Shown here one piece after another: positions 9,332 to 18,426 of a DNA stretch of 33,130 nucleotides. The position numbers and the translations under genes were made by a program. Source of the DNA: Clostridia bacterium (GTDB lineage: Bacteria; Bacillota; Clostridia; Peptostreptococcales; Caminicellaceae); contig JAKSBP010000206.1 in NCBI GenBank assembly GCA_022361035.1, forward strand, positions 1 to 33,130. The letters are read 5' to 3'. The notes under the pieces are model-generated. The model saw nothing but the letters and a program-made list of their open reading frames with translations. It was not told the DNA's origin and made no database searches. How positions within the stretch are numbered: position 1 is the first letter of the stretch; every line of letters begins with the position of its first letter.

Positions 9332-10060
9332 ATGTTAAAAATAAAAAAAGGAGACAGAGTACCATTATATTATCAGTTAATGGATATTATAATTGAGGAA
9401 ATTAATAGTGGGAAGTATAAAGAAAAAGATAAACTTCCTTCAGAAAGGGAATTATGTGAAATATATGATATTAGCCGAGCTACTGTTAGACAAACTATTC
9501 AGGAACTAGAAAAAGCGGGTTATATCTATAAGCAGCATGGGAAAGGAACTTTTGTTTCTCCAGAGCGGTTTAAACAAAATCTTTTAAAGTTTTATAGCTT
9601 TACTGAAGAAATGAAAAAATTGGGAAAAATTCCATCATCTAAGGTTATAGCTTTTGAAATAATAGAATCAAATGAAAAAATTGCAAAAAAAATGAAAATG
9701 ACGGCTGGAAAGAAAGTATATAAATTTACAAGATTAAGACTTGCTGATTCAAAGCCTATGATGCTTGAAACAAGTTATATTCCTTATGATAGATTTAAAG
9801 GCATATCTAAAAATGACCTAGAACAAAAAGCTATGTATGATATTTTTACTGAAAGATATAATGTGTTTTTTTCAAGAGCTGAAGAAATCTTCCAGGCTGT
9901 TTTAACTAGGGAAGATGAAGCGAAATTTCTTGAAAATCAACCAGATTCTCCTAGCATGATGATTGAAAGAATTACCTATGAAGAAGATATGGTTATTGAA
10001 TATACAGTAGGTATTGCTAGAGGAGATAGGTTTAAATATTGTGTGATTTTAGAGAAATAA
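9332..10060 (+). CDS. GntR/HutC-family (UTRA) transcriptional regulator of the amino-sugar cluster
   Basis: This is a 242-residue regulator with an N-terminal winged helix of the GntR type (about 5-75: YYQLMDIIIEEI, LPSERELCE, SRATVRQTI and HGKGTFV are visible) and a C-terminal UTRA effector domain (about 95-238), where HutC-subfamily members bind sugar phosphates or similar small molecules. The NagR/AgaR-like members respond to GlcN6P, GlcNAc6P or related compounds, which fits the downstream genes. It has its own promoter and a GAGGTG ribosome binding site. A strong second promoter lies between it and the catabolic genes, and a direct repeat there may be its binding site. The effector is inferred only from context. 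Confidence 0.92.
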   Translation: MLKIKKGDRVPLYYQLMDIIIEEINSGKYKEKDKLPSERELCEIYDISRATVRQTIQELEKAGYIYKQHGKGTFVSPERFKQNLLKFYSFTEEMKKLGKIPSSKVIAFEIIESNEKIAKKMKMTAGKKVYKFTRLRLADSKPMMLETSYIPYDRFKGISKNDLEQKAMYDIFTERYNVFFSRAEEIFQAVLTREDEAKFLENQPDSPSMMIERITYEEDMVIEYTVGIARGDRFKYCVILEK

Positions 10061-10075
10061 TATAAATATTATATA

Positions 10076-10104
10076 TTGACATGATAGGAGTTATAGTGTA
10101 GTAT
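10076..10104 (+). promoter_or_regulatory. Promoter of the amino-sugar operon
   Basis: A perfect TTGACA (10076-10081) and TAGTAT (10099-10104) are separated by 17 bases. Transcription would start near 10111, giving a leader of about 210 bases before the first enzyme gene. Confidence 0.6.
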
Positions 10105-10124
10105 TAAACCATAAGTGATAATGA

Positions 10125-10154
10125 CCACATTACAACATGGCCACATTATAACAT
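10125..10154 (+). promoter_or_regulatory. Tandem direct repeat, candidate operator
   Basis: CCACATTACAACAT (10125-10138) is repeated as CCACATTATAACAT (10141-10154), with 13 of 14 bases identical and a 16-base period. It sits just downstream of the predicted start site, where a bound repressor would block transcription. The upstream GntR-type regulator is the obvious candidate, although that family usually prefers palindromes. Confidence 0.45.
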
Positions 10155-10195
10155 ATCCTTTGGAGATATATCTTCTTCTAGAAGATTGGAAGGAT
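10155..10195 (+). other. Leader hairpin of the amino-sugar operon
   Basis: ATCCTT at 10155-10160 pairs with AAGGAT at 10190-10195 and encloses the perfect palindrome TCTTCTAGAAGA at 10174-10185. No T tract follows, so it is not a simple terminator. It could stabilise the mRNA or form part of a regulatory leader. Confidence 0.4.
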
Positions 10196-10318
10196 GAGAT
10201 AAGTTTAAATATAATGTAGTTATAAAAAAATTTTTTGCAAACTGGTAATTACGTCATAACAAGACATCGAATAGCAAGAGCTTATTGAACTTAAAAAATA
10301 TTGAAGAGGTGGTACAAA

Positions 10319-11494
10319 GTGACAAAAATACTGGGGCATGACGAATCAAAGCTTAAAGAAATAGGAGGTTATATAACAGCTAAAGAAATTAGACAGCAAC
10401 CAAGGTTGTGGAGAGAAACATTTAAATTAATTAAGAAAAACAAAGAGAAGATTAATTATTTCTTAGAGGAGGTTTTAAAAGAGAATGATTTAAGAATTAT
10501 TTTTACTGGAGCAGGAACTTCAGCTTATATAGGAGACAGTATTGTTCCATATTTAAATAGAAAGTTAGATGTAAAGGCTGAAGCTATAGCTACTACTGAT
10601 ATAGTAGCTAATCCTAAAAACTATTTACACTCAGATAAACCAACGCTGCTTATATCATGTGCAAGGTCTGGTAATAGTCCTGAAAGTATAGCTGCTGTTG
10701 AATTAGCTGAAAAATTTGTAGATAATTTATATCAAATTTTCTTGATTTGTAATCCAGAGGGCGACTTAACAAAAAAAGCGTCACAAGATGATAAATCGTT
10801 ATTATTGCTTATGCCTGAGGATTCAAATGATCAAGGCTTTGCGATGACAGGAAGTTTTACATGTATGCTGCTGGCTTCTCTATTAATTTTCCATATTGAT
10901 CATTTGAAAAATCTAGAACCAGGAATACAACAAATTATAGAGGATGGAGAAAAAATATTAGAGAAAAATATATACAAGATAAAAGATATTGTTTCTAATA
11001 ACTTTAACAGGGTAGTATTCTTAGGATCTTCTACATTAATGGGAGTAGCTAGAGAGTCAGCTTTAAAAACTTTAGAGTTAACTAGTGGAAAGGTAATTAC
11101 TAATTGGGACTCTTCCTTAGGCTTTAGACATGGACCAAAATCAGTAATTAATGATAGAACTTTGGTATTTTCATATTTATCAAATGATAACTATACAAGA
11201 AAATATGAGGTTGATATGCTTAAGGAAATGGTAAATGAAAGAGGAGGTAAGAAGGTAATTGCTATTTCTTCGTATCAAGATGAAGAAATTGATGAGTTAG
11301 TAGATTATTTTATAAGCATAAATAAAAATGAAAGCCTGCTAAAAGATGATGTATACTCAGTATTTAACTATATATTAATTGTCCATATGTTCACACTTTT
11401 TAAATCAATCAAATTAGGTATTAGTTCCGACAATCCATGCCCAGATGGTACTGTAAATAGGGTGGTAAAGGGTGTAACTATATATCCTTATTGA
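10319..11494 (+). CDS. agaS: AgaS-type sugar-phosphate deaminase/isomerase (two SIS domains)
   Basis: AgaS proteins convert galactosamine-6-phosphate to tagatose-6-phosphate plus ammonia. The product has about 391 residues and two SIS domains. The first holds FTGAGTSAYIGDS and SCARSGNSPESIAA, the second VFLGSSTLMGVARESALKTLELT and the FRHGPKSV loop seen in AgaS and GlmS-like proteins. I choose GTG at 10319 because AGAGGTGG lies six bases before it; the longer frame from a TTG at 10301 would put the ribosome binding site inside the coding sequence. It is the first gene after the operon promoter. With a NagA, a PfkB kinase and a class II aldolase in the same cluster, the tagatose route is well supported, but a GlcN6P-type substrate cannot be excluded. 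Confidence 0.88.
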   Translation: MTKILGHDESKLKEIGGYITAKEIRQQPRLWRETFKLIKKNKEKINYFLEEVLKENDLRIIFTGAGTSAYIGDSIVPYLNRKLDVKAEAIATTDIVANPKNYLHSDKPTLLISCARSGNSPESIAAVELAEKFVDNLYQIFLICNPEGDLTKKASQDDKSLLLLMPEDSNDQGFAMTGSFTCMLLASLLIFHIDHLKNLEPGIQQIIEDGEKILEKNIYKIKDIVSNNFNRVVFLGSSTLMGVARESALKTLELTSGKVITNWDSSLGFRHGPKSVINDRTLVFSYLSNDNYTRKYEVDMLKEMVNERGGKKVIAISSYQDEEIDELVDYFISINKNESLLKDDVYSVFNYILIVHMFTLFKSIKLGISSDNPCPDGTVNRVVKGVTIYPY

Positions 11495-11540
11495 ATTTAA
11501 TTATGTTTCTTTAACACCGAATTAGAGGAGGTAAATCATA

Positions 11541-11993
11541 TTGATAACTGATTTGTTGAAAATGAAAACTGTGAAAGCGAACGTTAGTGCTAGTACATGG
11601 AAAGAAGCTGCTAGAATAGTAGGGGGATTATTAGTTGATACTGGAGGTGCTGAGCCCCGATACGTTGATTCAATGATACTCTCAGTAGAAAAATATGGAC
11701 CATATATTGTAATAACTCCTGGAGTTGCATTATTTCATGCTAGACCTCAAGATGGAGTTAAAGAAATATGTATGGGCTTAATAACACTCAAAAGTGGTGT
11801 TGATTTTGGAGCTGGAGAAAAGGATCCTGTTAATTTAGTTTTCGCTTTTGGTGCTTCAGATAATAAGACACATCTAAAAGTACTTTCACAAATTATGACA
11901 CTATTACGAGATAAAGCAGTTGTTAATCAAATTTTAAAATCTAATAGCCAAAAAGAAATTTTAGAAATAATAGAAAAGAAATTTAAGATATAA
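11541..11993 (+). CDS. PTS EIIA component, ascorbate/fructose-mannitol type
   Basis: This phosphocarrier takes phosphate from HPr and passes it to the IIB component encoded two genes later. The 150-residue protein matches the EIIA type-2 fold, with the active-site His at residue 66 in TPGVALFHARPQDGV. The later FGASDNKTHLKVLSQI stretch is also typical of UlaC/SgaA-like and FruA-like IIA domains. It starts with TTG behind GAGGAGG. Its stop codon overlaps the ribosome binding site of the next gene, so translation is probably coupled. With the UlaB-like IIB and UlaA-like IIC further on, it completes a PTS of the ascorbate family. Confidence 0.9.
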   Translation: MITDLLKMKTVKANVSASTWKEAARIVGGLLVDTGGAEPRYVDSMILSVEKYGPYIVITPGVALFHARPQDGVKEICMGLITLKSGVDFGAGEKDPVNLVFAFGASDNKTHLKVLSQIMTLLRDKAVVNQILKSNSQKEILEIIEKKFKI

Positions 11994-12005
11994 GGAGTGA
12001 TTTTT

Positions 12006-12740
12006 ATGTTATATAATAAGTATTTTTTTAAAATTAGAGAAATTCTAAATAAGGTTGAAGAAACACAAAAGGACAAAATTGAAGAATCAGCAAAGCTAAT
12101 AGCAGAATCTATTAAAAAAGGTGGAGTATTACATGTTTTCGGATGTGGACATTCACAAATGTATGCTATGGAAGTATTTTATAGAGCTGGCGGCTTAGTT
12201 CCTGTTAATGCTATACTTACTCCAGCTTTATCATTGGAACCTAAAGCACCTCTTAGTACACAGGGAGAAAGGCAAGAAGGTCTTGCAAAAGCAATACTTG
12301 ACAATGAAGTGGTTGAAAAGAATGATATAATTTTTATTGTCTCAACTTCTGGAAGAAATGCTGTTCCAATAGAAATGGCAATAGAGGCAAAAAATAAAGG
12401 TATGCAAGTAATTACCCTTACATCTTATGATTTTTCAAAGAATGTAACAGCTAGACACAAAAGTGGAAAAAAAGCCTATGAGTTTGCCGATGTAGTGTTA
12501 GATAATTGTGGAGTTTTAGGAGATGCAATTATGGAAATTGAAGGATTAGAGGCTAAATTTGGCCCTACATCTTCCATAATAGGATTTACAATTGTACAAT
12601 CAATAATTGTTCAAACAGTTGAAAACCTTTTTAACGATGGTATTAAGCCGCCTATTTGGGTAAGCTCTAATTTAGATAAAGGGGATGAAATAAACAAAAA
12701 ATATATAGAAGATTATAGAAATAGAATCAGTTGTTTATAA
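12006..12740 (+). CDS. SIS-domain protein (UPF0309-like)
   Basis: This is a cytoplasmic 244-residue protein with a single SIS sugar-phosphate-binding domain. Visible motifs are GGVLHVFGCGHSQMYAMEVFYRAGG, FIVSTSGRNAVPIEMA and VITLTSYD, the pattern of the UPF0309 group related to phosphoheptose isomerase and MurNAc-6-P etherase. Members are often found beside sugar PTS genes, but I know of no settled reaction for them. I start at the ATG at 12006, ten bases after AAGGAG; an in-frame GTG at 11997 overlaps the ribosome binding site. It lies between the IIA and IIB genes, so it is part of the operon. Because AgaS already supplies a deaminase/isomerase, this second SIS protein may handle a different sugar phosphate or an anomer/epimer step. 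Confidence 0.85.
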   Translation: MLYNKYFFKIREILNKVEETQKDKIEESAKLIAESIKKGGVLHVFGCGHSQMYAMEVFYRAGGLVPVNAILTPALSLEPKAPLSTQGERQEGLAKAILDNEVVEKNDIIFIVSTSGRNAVPIEMAIEAKNKGMQVITLTSYDFSKNVTARHKSGKKAYEFADVVLDNCGVLGDAIMEIEGLEAKFGPTSSIIGFTIVQSIIVQTVENLFNDGIKPPIWVSSNLDKGDEINKKYIEDYRNRISCL

Positions 12741-12807
12741 TTAATCACTTAATAAATTCAGTTGAAATAAATACGAATTAGACAAGGGATAAAGGGGAGA
12801 AAATAAG

Positions 12808-13074
12808 ATGAAAATCGTAACAGTTTGTGGTATGGGGTTTGGAACAAGCTTAATGCTTAAAATGACAATCCAAGATATTTTAAGTCAAGAAGGTATCAGT
12901 GCAGAAGTAGAGGCTTGGGATTTAAGTTCTGTTAAAGGAAGAACAGCAGATATTTTCTTTGCTTCTGAAGACATGAAATCAAATTTGCATGATATTGAAG
13001 GAAAGATAGTATTTATTAAAAATCTCATTGACGTAGAAGAAGTTAAGAAAAAAGTCCTAGAAGCGTTAAAGTAA
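12808..13074 (+). CDS. ulaB: PTS EIIB component, UlaB/SgaB type
   Basis: This is a small cytoplasmic phosphotransfer protein of 88 residues. The active-site Cys is residue 7 in the phosphate loop VCGMGFGTSLML, the hallmark of IIB proteins of the ascorbate (L-Asc) family. It accepts phosphate from the IIA protein and transfers it to the sugar bound by the IIC permease. AAAGGGGAG precedes the ATG. A 240-base gap with no gene separates it from the IIC gene; that gap holds only a weak AT-rich hairpin. The symbol reflects family only; the sugar is unlikely to be ascorbate here because no ascorbate-degradation genes are present. Confidence 0.88.
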   Translation: MKIVTVCGMGFGTSLMLKMTIQDILSQEGISAEVEAWDLSSVKGRTADIFFASEDMKSNLHDIEGKIVFIKNLIDVEEVKKKVLEALK

Positions 13075-13314
13075 GTATTAATAATTTTAAAGTCCATTTA
13101 AAAGCATGAAAATCATTATGTATGAAAGACAAAATAAATTGCAGGCTTCATACAGATTATAGATATTATAGATGAGAGTAATGTATTAATAGAGTATATA
13201 TTATTTGTTTGGCAGAGGAAAAGTGCTTAAAATAACTATTTTAAATTATTGTTTTGAAGTATCTGTAGAATTCTGCAATTGAATAAAAAAATATTTTAAA
13301 AGGGAGGCTATATT

Positions 13315-14664
13315 ATGTTAGATGTCTTTATTGGTATATTAACTACACCTGCTGTTACTTTAGGATTTGTGGCTTTATTAGGATTAATTTTACAGAAAAA
13401 GAAATATACAGATGTAATCAAGGGAACAGTTAAGACAATATTAGGGCTTCTTATATTAAGTGCTGGTGCTGGAGTAATTGTACAAAACTTAATTCCATTC
13501 AGTAGCATGTTTACTGAAGCCTTTAATTTAACAGGAGTAGTTCCTTTTGATGAAGCAGTTGTAGGAGCATTAATTGAAAAAGTAGAAGTTATAGCCAGGA
13601 CAACTTCATTAATTTTAGCATTGGGATTTGTCGCAAATATTGTATTGGCACGAATAACGCCCTTTAAGTATATATTTTTGACAGGGCATATGATGTGGAT
13701 TATGGCAGGTGCCATAGCATGGGCTTTTTATGATTTAGGAGTGACTGAAGTAAATACAATTATTTTTGGAACCATCATTCAAGGAATTGTATTATTATTA
13801 TTACCTACTATTGCACAGCCTATTATGAGAAAGATTACTGGAAGTGATAGTATTGCATATGGTCATTTAACCACAATTGGAGTTGTTGTTTCGGCATATG
13901 TTGGGAAATTATTAGGAAATACAGATGAGAGCAGTGAAGACATAAAATTACCAGAAGGCTTAGATTTCTTTAAGGATACAGCGATTTCAGTATCATTAGT
14001 AATGGTAGTTATTTATGTTATTACAGCTTTATTTGCAGGAGAGGAATTTATTAAAACCTTAGCAGGAGATCAAAACTATATTACATTTAGTGTGTTAAAT
14101 GGTTTAGGGTTTGCAGCAGGTGTACTTATTTTATTACAAGGGGTAAGAATGTTTTTAGGTGAGATTGTACCTGCATTTAGAGGGATTGGAATGAAGCTTG
14201 TTCCAGGAGCAAAACCTGCCCTAGATTGTCCAGTGGTATTTACTTATGCACCAACAGCACTTATGTTAGGTTTTATATTCTCAGTTATTGGTATGCTGAT
14301 AGGTATGTTTGTATCTCAACTATTTGGAGGAATTGTTCCGTTACCATCTATTATAGGAGGCTTCTTTACAGGTGGTACGGCTGGGATATTTGGTAATGCT
14401 ACAGGAGGGAAAAGAGGTGCAATGGTATCAGGCGTCATGTATGGTCTGTTTCTAACAATTCCAGTTGCTTTATTTTATCCTTTATTTGGATTGTCACAGT
14501 ATGGCGTAGATGGAGTTGCATTATTAGTATCAGACGCAATTGTGGTATTGAGTTTAATCAAATTATTTTTTAGTATAGGAATACCATATATAGGGTTTGG
14601 ACTTCTTATTGCTTTATTAGTATTATTAAGTGTTAAATTTAAAAATAAAAAACCTGTAAATTAA
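13315..14664 (+). CDS. ulaA: PTS EIIC permease, UlaA/SgaT family
   Basis: This is an integral membrane sugar permease of 449 residues in the ascorbate PTS family. About ten hydrophobic segments are visible. Family-typical stretches include the N-terminal TPAVTLGFVALLGLILQKK, GTVKTILGLLILSAGAG, the FLTGHMMW segment and the central RGIGMKLVPGAKPALDCPVVF stretch that lines the binding site in UlaA-type proteins. AGGGAGGC precedes the ATG. The surrounding genes degrade N-acetylated hexosamines through a tagatose-type route, so I infer that the substrate is an N-acetylhexosamine rather than L-ascorbate. No IID or mannose-type IIC, the usual GalNAc transporters, is present. Confidence 0.9.
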   Translation: MLDVFIGILTTPAVTLGFVALLGLILQKKKYTDVIKGTVKTILGLLILSAGAGVIVQNLIPFSSMFTEAFNLTGVVPFDEAVVGALIEKVEVIARTTSLILALGFVANIVLARITPFKYIFLTGHMMWIMAGAIAWAFYDLGVTEVNTIIFGTIIQGIVLLLLPTIAQPIMRKITGSDSIAYGHLTTIGVVVSAYVGKLLGNTDESSEDIKLPEGLDFFKDTAISVSLVMVVIYVITALFAGEEFIKTLAGDQNYITFSVLNGLGFAAGVLILLQGVRMFLGEIVPAFRGIGMKLVPGAKPALDCPVVFTYAPTALMLGFIFSVIGMLIGMFVSQLFGGIVPLPSIIGGFFTGGTAGIFGNATGGKRGAMVSGVMYGLFLTIPVALFYPLFGLSQYGVDGVALLVSDAIVVLSLIKLFFSIGIPYIGFGLLIALLVLLSVKFKNKKPVN

Positions 14665-14729
14665 ATCTGCATCCTTATGATATGAATTAATAGTTTTTAA
14701 TGGAGCATTGGATGACTTCTTCATTTTGA

Positions 14730-14767
14730 TTTCTAAAATAGCCTAGAAGCATTGGCTATTTTAGAAA
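14730..14767 (+). other. Strong hairpin inside the operon, between permease and aldolase genes
   Basis: A perfect 14-bp stem (TTTCTAAAATAGCC at 14730-14743 against GGCTATTTTAGAAA at 14754-14767) has a 10-base loop. No T tract follows, so full termination is unlikely. It may act as an mRNA-processing or 3'-stabilising element that sets different expression levels for the transport and enzyme halves of the operon. Confidence 0.6.
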
Positions 14768-14820
14768 CCTAAATGTAAATTTATAAATTAAAGTCTCTAC
14801 TTGAATCCCTATAGTAATAA

Positions 14821-15747
<927 letters not shown>

Positions 15748-15760
15748 AGGGGTGAGCATC

Positions 15761-16693
15761 TTGATTACCACAATAACTCTAAATCCCTCTATAGATAGAA
15801 GATATATGGTAGATAGTTTTAAAAAGGGTAAATTATTTAGAGCCAAGGAAATACAAGAAACTCTAGGGGGAAAAGGATTAAATGTGGCTAGGGTAATAAA
15901 ACAATTAGACGAAGCTGTTATGACAACAGGCTTTCTTGGTGGAAGAAATGGTGAATTTGTAGATAAGGGTCTAAATAGTTTAGGAATAAAAAATTTTTTT
16001 GTAAAAATCAAAGGAGAAACAAGAAATTGTATTGCGATTTTATCGGAAGATGGTAGTCAAACAGAGGTATTAGAGCCGGGACCTACAATTTCAAATGATG
16101 AAATTAAGAGATTTTATGAAAAGTTTGAAAAACTAATAAAAGAAACTAGTATTATTAGCGCTTCTGGAAGTATTCCTGATAATGTCCCAATAGATATATA
16201 TAATAAATTGATTACTAGAGCAAAAAAAGAAAATATTAAATTTATTTTAGATACTAGTGGACAAGCCCTTATAGAGGGAATAAAGGCTTCACCATACCTC
16301 ATTAAACCAAATAAGGAAGAATTGGAATCAATAATTGGTATTAATATAGAAACGGAAAAGGATTTAATAGAATGTGGGAAAAAATTGAATAGAGAAGGAA
16401 TCGAAATAGTTGTAGTTTCCTTAGGAAAAGAAGGTTCAATAGCAATTCATAAGAACACAGTTTATAGAGTAAAAATCCCAAATATAAAGGCTGTTAATCC
16501 AGTAGGATCAGGGGATTCTATGATAGCAGGATTTGCGGTTGCTTTAAAAAAGAATTTTAGCTTTAAAGAAATGATAGCTTTTGCTTCTGCCTGTGGAACT
16601 GCTAATGCAATGGAAAAAGAAACAGGTAAAGTGAGCTTAGAAAATTTAAAAAAAATAAAGAATAAAATAAAAATTGATGAAATAAGTTTATAA
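15761..16693 (+). CDS. PfkB-family 1-phosphofructokinase / tagatose-6-phosphate kinase
   Basis: This is an ATP-dependent sugar-phosphate kinase of the FruK/LacC branch of the ribokinase fold, about 310 residues long. It opens ITTITLNPSIDRRYMVD, carries GGKGLNVARVIKQL near 38-52 and ends with the anion-hole/catalytic motif NPVGSGDSMIAGFA, the FruK/LacC version of the GAGD signature. I start at TTG 15761, eight bases after AAAGGGG; an in-frame ATG at 15728 would overlap the aldolase gene and adds no family sequence. In this operon it would convert tagatose-6-phosphate to tagatose-1,6-bisphosphate for the preceding aldolase. The alternative is fructose-1-phosphate kinase, as motifs are shared. 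Confidence 0.9.
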   Translation: MITTITLNPSIDRRYMVDSFKKGKLFRAKEIQETLGGKGLNVARVIKQLDEAVMTTGFLGGRNGEFVDKGLNSLGIKNFFVKIKGETRNCIAILSEDGSQTEVLEPGPTISNDEIKRFYEKFEKLIKETSIISASGSIPDNVPIDIYNKLITRAKKENIKFILDTSGQALIEGIKASPYLIKPNKEELESIIGINIETEKDLIECGKKLNREGIEIVVVSLGKEGSIAIHKNTVYRVKIPNIKAVNPVGSGDSMIAGFAVALKKNFSFKEMIAFASACGTANAMEKETGKVSLENLKKIKNKIKIDEISL

Positions 16694-16719
16694 GTAATTT
16701 ATTAAGCGGAGAGGATAAA

Positions 16720-17901
16720 ATGAGATACTTAATTAGAGCATCTGAAATATATTGTGAAGATAGGGTGCTTAAAAATAGCAGCTTAATAATCAATGATGAT
16801 TTAATAGAAAATATAGATAGACAAAAGAATGAAGAAAATCTAGATGCAATAGATTTGACAGGATATAAAATAATACCCGGCTTAATTGATTTGCATATTC
16901 ATGGTGCAAATGGCTATGATACTATGGATTCAAACTATGAAGCTTTAAACGAAATATCAAAATATCTTGCAGAAAATGGAGTAACCGCTTTTTTAGCGAC
17001 TACAGTGACAGCTGACTGGAAAAAGGTAAAAGATGCTACTATAAACATTGACAAGACTATGAATAAGGGAGTAGAAGGTGCAGTCATAATAGGGTCATAT
17101 ATTGAGGGACCATTTATAACAGAGAAGAATAGAGGAGCACATCCATCAAAGTTTATCAGAAGATTAGATTATAAAGAAATAAATGGGATGATAAAGGATT
17201 CTAATGAAAGTATAAAAGTAATTACAATTGCTCCAGAAAAAGAAGGAGCTTTAGATTTAATTAAATTTCTAACTACAAAGGGATTAAAGGTTTCTATTGG
17301 ACATACTAATGCAACATTTGACCAAACTAAGAAAGCAATACAAAATGGAGCAAATATTGGAGTACATGTATTTAATGGAATGAGAGGGTTTCATCATAGA
17401 GAGCCGGGGGTAGTAGGAGCTGTGTTGGCTATAGACGAAATATATGCTGAGTTAATAGCTGATATGATACATGTACATCCAGAAGCAATAAAAATATTGG
17501 TTAAATGTAAAGGAGCAAATAAAATATGTTTGATAAGTGATTGTATGAGAGCTGGAGGGCTAGCTGATGGTGAATATAAATTAGGAGAATTAGAGGTTAT
17601 TGTAAAGGATTCAATCCCAAGACTCAATAGTGGTTCACTTGCTGGAAGCACACTAAAGCTTATAGATGGAGTAAAGAATATGATTGAAAAAGTAGGAGTC
17701 AGCCCATTAGAAGCAGTTCATATGGCTTCTCTTATACCTGCTAAAATACTAGAAATAGATGATGAATTTGGAAGTATACAGAAAAATAAAAGAGCTAATT
17801 TGACTGTAATTGATGATTATTATAATGTTATTATGACTATTATAGCTGGAAATATCGTGTATAAAAATAAAACATATAGAGGCAAAAGGGGTCGGGGTTG
17901 A
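16720..17901 (+). CDS. nagA: N-acetylglucosamine/galactosamine-6-phosphate deacetylase NagA/AgaA
   Basis: This amidohydrolase removes the acetyl group from GlcNAc-6-P or GalNAc-6-P, the first cytoplasmic step after PTS uptake. The 393-residue product has DLHIHGANGYDT (His59, His61), Glu129 in IEGPF, His195 in SIGHT, His216 in GVHVFNGM with the HHREPG loop following, and the catalytic Asp274 in LISDCMRAGG. All expected metal and catalytic positions are present. The ribosome binding site is GGAGAGG. It ends the operon. The last residues (RGKRGRG) come from a GGGGTCGGGGTTG stretch resembling the REP-like sequences found downstream, so the natural C terminus may have been overwritten. The presence of AgaS rather than NagB favours a GalNAc-6-P role. 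Confidence 0.93.
   Translation: MRYLIRASEIYCEDRVLKNSSLIINDDLIENIDRQKNEENLDAIDLTGYKIIPGLIDLHIHGANGYDTMDSNYEALNEISKYLAENGVTAFLATTVTADWKKVKDATINIDKTMNKGVEGAVIIGSYIEGPFITEKNRGAHPSKFIRRLDYKEINGMIKDSNESIKVITIAPEKEGALDLIKFLTTKGLKVSIGHTNATFDQTKKAIQNGANIGVHVFNGMRGFHHREPGVVGAVLAIDEIYAELIADMIHVHPEAIKILVKCKGANKICLISDCMRAGGLADGEYKLGELEVIVKDSIPRLNSGSLAGSTLKLIDGVKNMIEKVGVSPLEAVHMASLIPAKILEIDDEFGSIQKNKRANLTVIDDYYNVIMTIIAGNIVYKNKTYRGKRGRG
17887..17900 (+). repeat. REP-like half element at the nagA 3' end
   Basis: AGGGGTCGGGGTTG closely resembles AGGGGACGGGGTTG at 18162, with one difference. It encodes the last few codons of nagA and is unusually G-rich for this AT-rich region. Confidence 0.4.
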
Positions 17902-17917
17902 AAAGTTGAATTATTAA

Positions 17918-18163
17918 TATACCATTTTTACTAGAGATACAGAATTATCGCAAAGGTTATTGGAAGAAAACAAGGAATTTAAAGGATGGGACTTTTCATA
18001 TTTAGATGGACGTATAGAAGAAGAAAAGCTTCCATGGGATTATAAAAGCTTTATTTGTAAGTACTTAAATAAAGATGATATGTTACTAGATATGGGAACT
18101 GGTGGAGGTGAGTTTTTGCTTTCATTACAACATCCTTGTACTAATGTACTAATACTATCAGAG
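17918..18163 (+). pseudogene. Truncated SAM-dependent methyltransferase (N-terminal fragment)
   Basis: The frame encodes about 75 residues resembling the start of a class I SAM methyltransferase: EFKGWDFSYL, then LPWDYKSFI and the SAM-binding motif I in LLDMGTGGGEFLLSLQHP. Soon after that motif the sequence runs into a REP-like GGGGACGG stem-loop and loses any resemblance to the family, ending at a stop at 18350-18352. More than half of a normal methyltransferase is missing. No good start codon or ribosome binding site is present either; the first usable start is a TTG at 17960. I read it as a decayed gene cut by the repeat. Confidence 0.7.
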
Positions 18164-18220
18164 GGGACGGGGTTGGCGACAACTCTTCTGAGTTATTTTG
18201 TTGTCGCATTCTCCCCCGCC
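18162..18220. repeat. REP-like stem-loop element
   Basis: AGGGGACGGGGTTGGCGACAAC is followed 17 bases later by GTTGTCGCATTCTCCCCCGCC. GCGACAAC (18176-18183) pairs exactly with GTTGTCGC (18200-18207), and the G-rich and C-rich outer arms pair imperfectly. Short hairpins of the GGGGACGG...GTTGACA type are scattered through many clostridial genomes and may be mobilised by RAYT transposases; no such transposase is in this window. Confidence 0.55.
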
Positions 18221-18426
18221 CTGTTGACACTTCATACTTCACCATCTTTAAATCTTGCTTTACAGACATTACAAATATTAACATTGTATAATTTTGGTAG
18301 TAAATCAAGTATAATAGACATAAGGGACAAAAAAAGGATAGTATTACAATAGATTTATTTGACAATAGTAATCATATGACAGCAAAATATAGTTTTATTT
18401 TTGGATACTACTAGTGTTTTTCACAC

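Noticed and set aside
13075..13314. Possible gene in the IIB-IIC gap
   Set aside because: No start with a ribosome binding site and no frame longer than a few tens of codons; only a weak AT-rich hairpin is visible.
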